Source of the DNA: Brachionus manjavacas
Lineage: Eukaryota > Rotifera > Eurotatoria > Ploima > Brachionidae
Assembly: GCA_019054805.1 (NCBI GenBank)
Contig: JAHQIY010000001.1
Span: 2,556,501 to 2,620,500, forward strand
Reading direction: 5' to 3'
DNA: 64,000 bases
Below are positions 63,655 to 64,000 of this stretch, piece after piece. Made by a program: the position numbers and the translations under genes. How positions within the stretch are numbered: position 1 is the first letter of the stretch; each line of letters starts with the position of its first letter. The notes under the pieces were generated by a model. It had not been told where the DNA came from. It saw nothing but the letters and a program-made list of their open reading frames with translations, and searched no databases.

Positions 63655-64000
63655 GGGTCTATCTTTTCAACACAATAAAACAACCATTTAACACAATTTC
63701 AAAACGCTCAGCACAAAATGATTTCTTCTCAACACAAAAATTAAAATTTGAAAAAAATTACTTTTAGCACAAAAATCAAAAATAAAATAAATGCATTCAA
63801 CACAAAAATTAATGGCTTTTTGGGAAAATTTAAAAAAATTTATTCAAGAACCGTTATTTTTTTTATTGATATTTACTTATAAATATCATTAAATAAAATT
63901 TAAAATTAAAAAAAAATTTATTTAAAGAATTATTTTCAAACACAATTTTTTTGTGTTAAATGTTTTTTTTTTAGATATAATTTTTTGTGCTGAGAAGAAA
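63655..64000. mobile_element. Motif-array element, CAACACA family, shorter copy (runs off window)
   Basis: Starts GGGTCTATCTTTTCAACACA and repeats the left motif cluster of the element at 60150. It then jumps to the right-hand part (TTTGTGTTAAATG, TTTTTGTGCTGAGAAGAAA at the window end). It is an internal-deletion derivative lacking most of the 145-codon frame. Confidence 0.75.

Overview
The window is nuclear DNA from an animal with a very AT-rich genome. Every gene I could splice has GT-AG introns of about 47-150 bp, uses the standard code, and often has AATAAA close to or overlapping the stop. The genes are ordinary metazoan housekeeping genes, separated by AT-rich spacers full of decayed transposons. 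Gene content, compact introns, base composition and a few micro-organism-like genes (pesticin-fold lysozyme, Rnl2-type RNA ligase, Crinkler-like NTPase-nuclease) suggest a monogonont rotifer such as Brachionus. That is inference; I see no species-diagnostic marker.

Genes in order: 3' part of Golgi alpha-mannosidase II (717-2526, +); GNL2/NOG2 ribosome-assembly GTPase (5871-7579, +); secreted lysozyme-like protein (11944-12573, +); mitochondrial ribosomal protein uS17m (14033-14431, +); mitochondrial [2Fe-2S] ferredoxin FDX2 (15596-16151, -); thymine DNA glycosylase (16300-17831, -); COQ7 hydroxylase (22869-23533, +); P-loop NTPase fused to a restriction-enzyme-like nuclease (34717-37162, +); RNA ligase (39419-40378, +); reticulon (46634-47747, +); ANP32 (49940-50847, +); a 66-bp-repeat structural-type protein (54121-54636, -); EIF1AD (58248-58781, +); and a large unassigned protein, possibly Integrator-related (61959-63231, -). 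A few short hypothetical reading frames are listed with low confidence.

Mobile DNA fills most of the rest. There are about a dozen 3'-end fragments of CR1/Jockey-like LINEs, some with (TTA)n or (TTGAA)n tails. Three Ty3/gypsy elements lie at 25.1-33.8 kb: a decayed one on +, a second on - inserted into it, and a well preserved, strikingly GC-rich one (30295-33818, -) with 160-bp LTRs and a 5-bp AGTAT target duplication. DNA transposon derivatives include hAT-type MITEs (one with a perfect 8-bp target duplication), a Tc1/mariner-type MITE, a mariner transposase remnant, piggyBac-like remnants and several foldback elements.

The most unusual material: (i) elements starting GGGTCT whose ends are packed with one short motif in both orientations (GGTCAC/GTGACC in one family, CAACACA/TGTGTTG in another), one with a 9-bp target duplication; (ii) a Ty3/gypsy relic in which a coiled-coil plus RING-finger reading frame lies between the pol end and the 3' LTR; (iii) the NTPase-nuclease gene; (iv) a small piece of GNL2 coding sequence inside an inverted-repeat element just upstream of GNL2; (v) the tandem-repeat protein. 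No rRNA gene, CRISPR array or operon was seen, and only one degenerate tRNA-like sequence.
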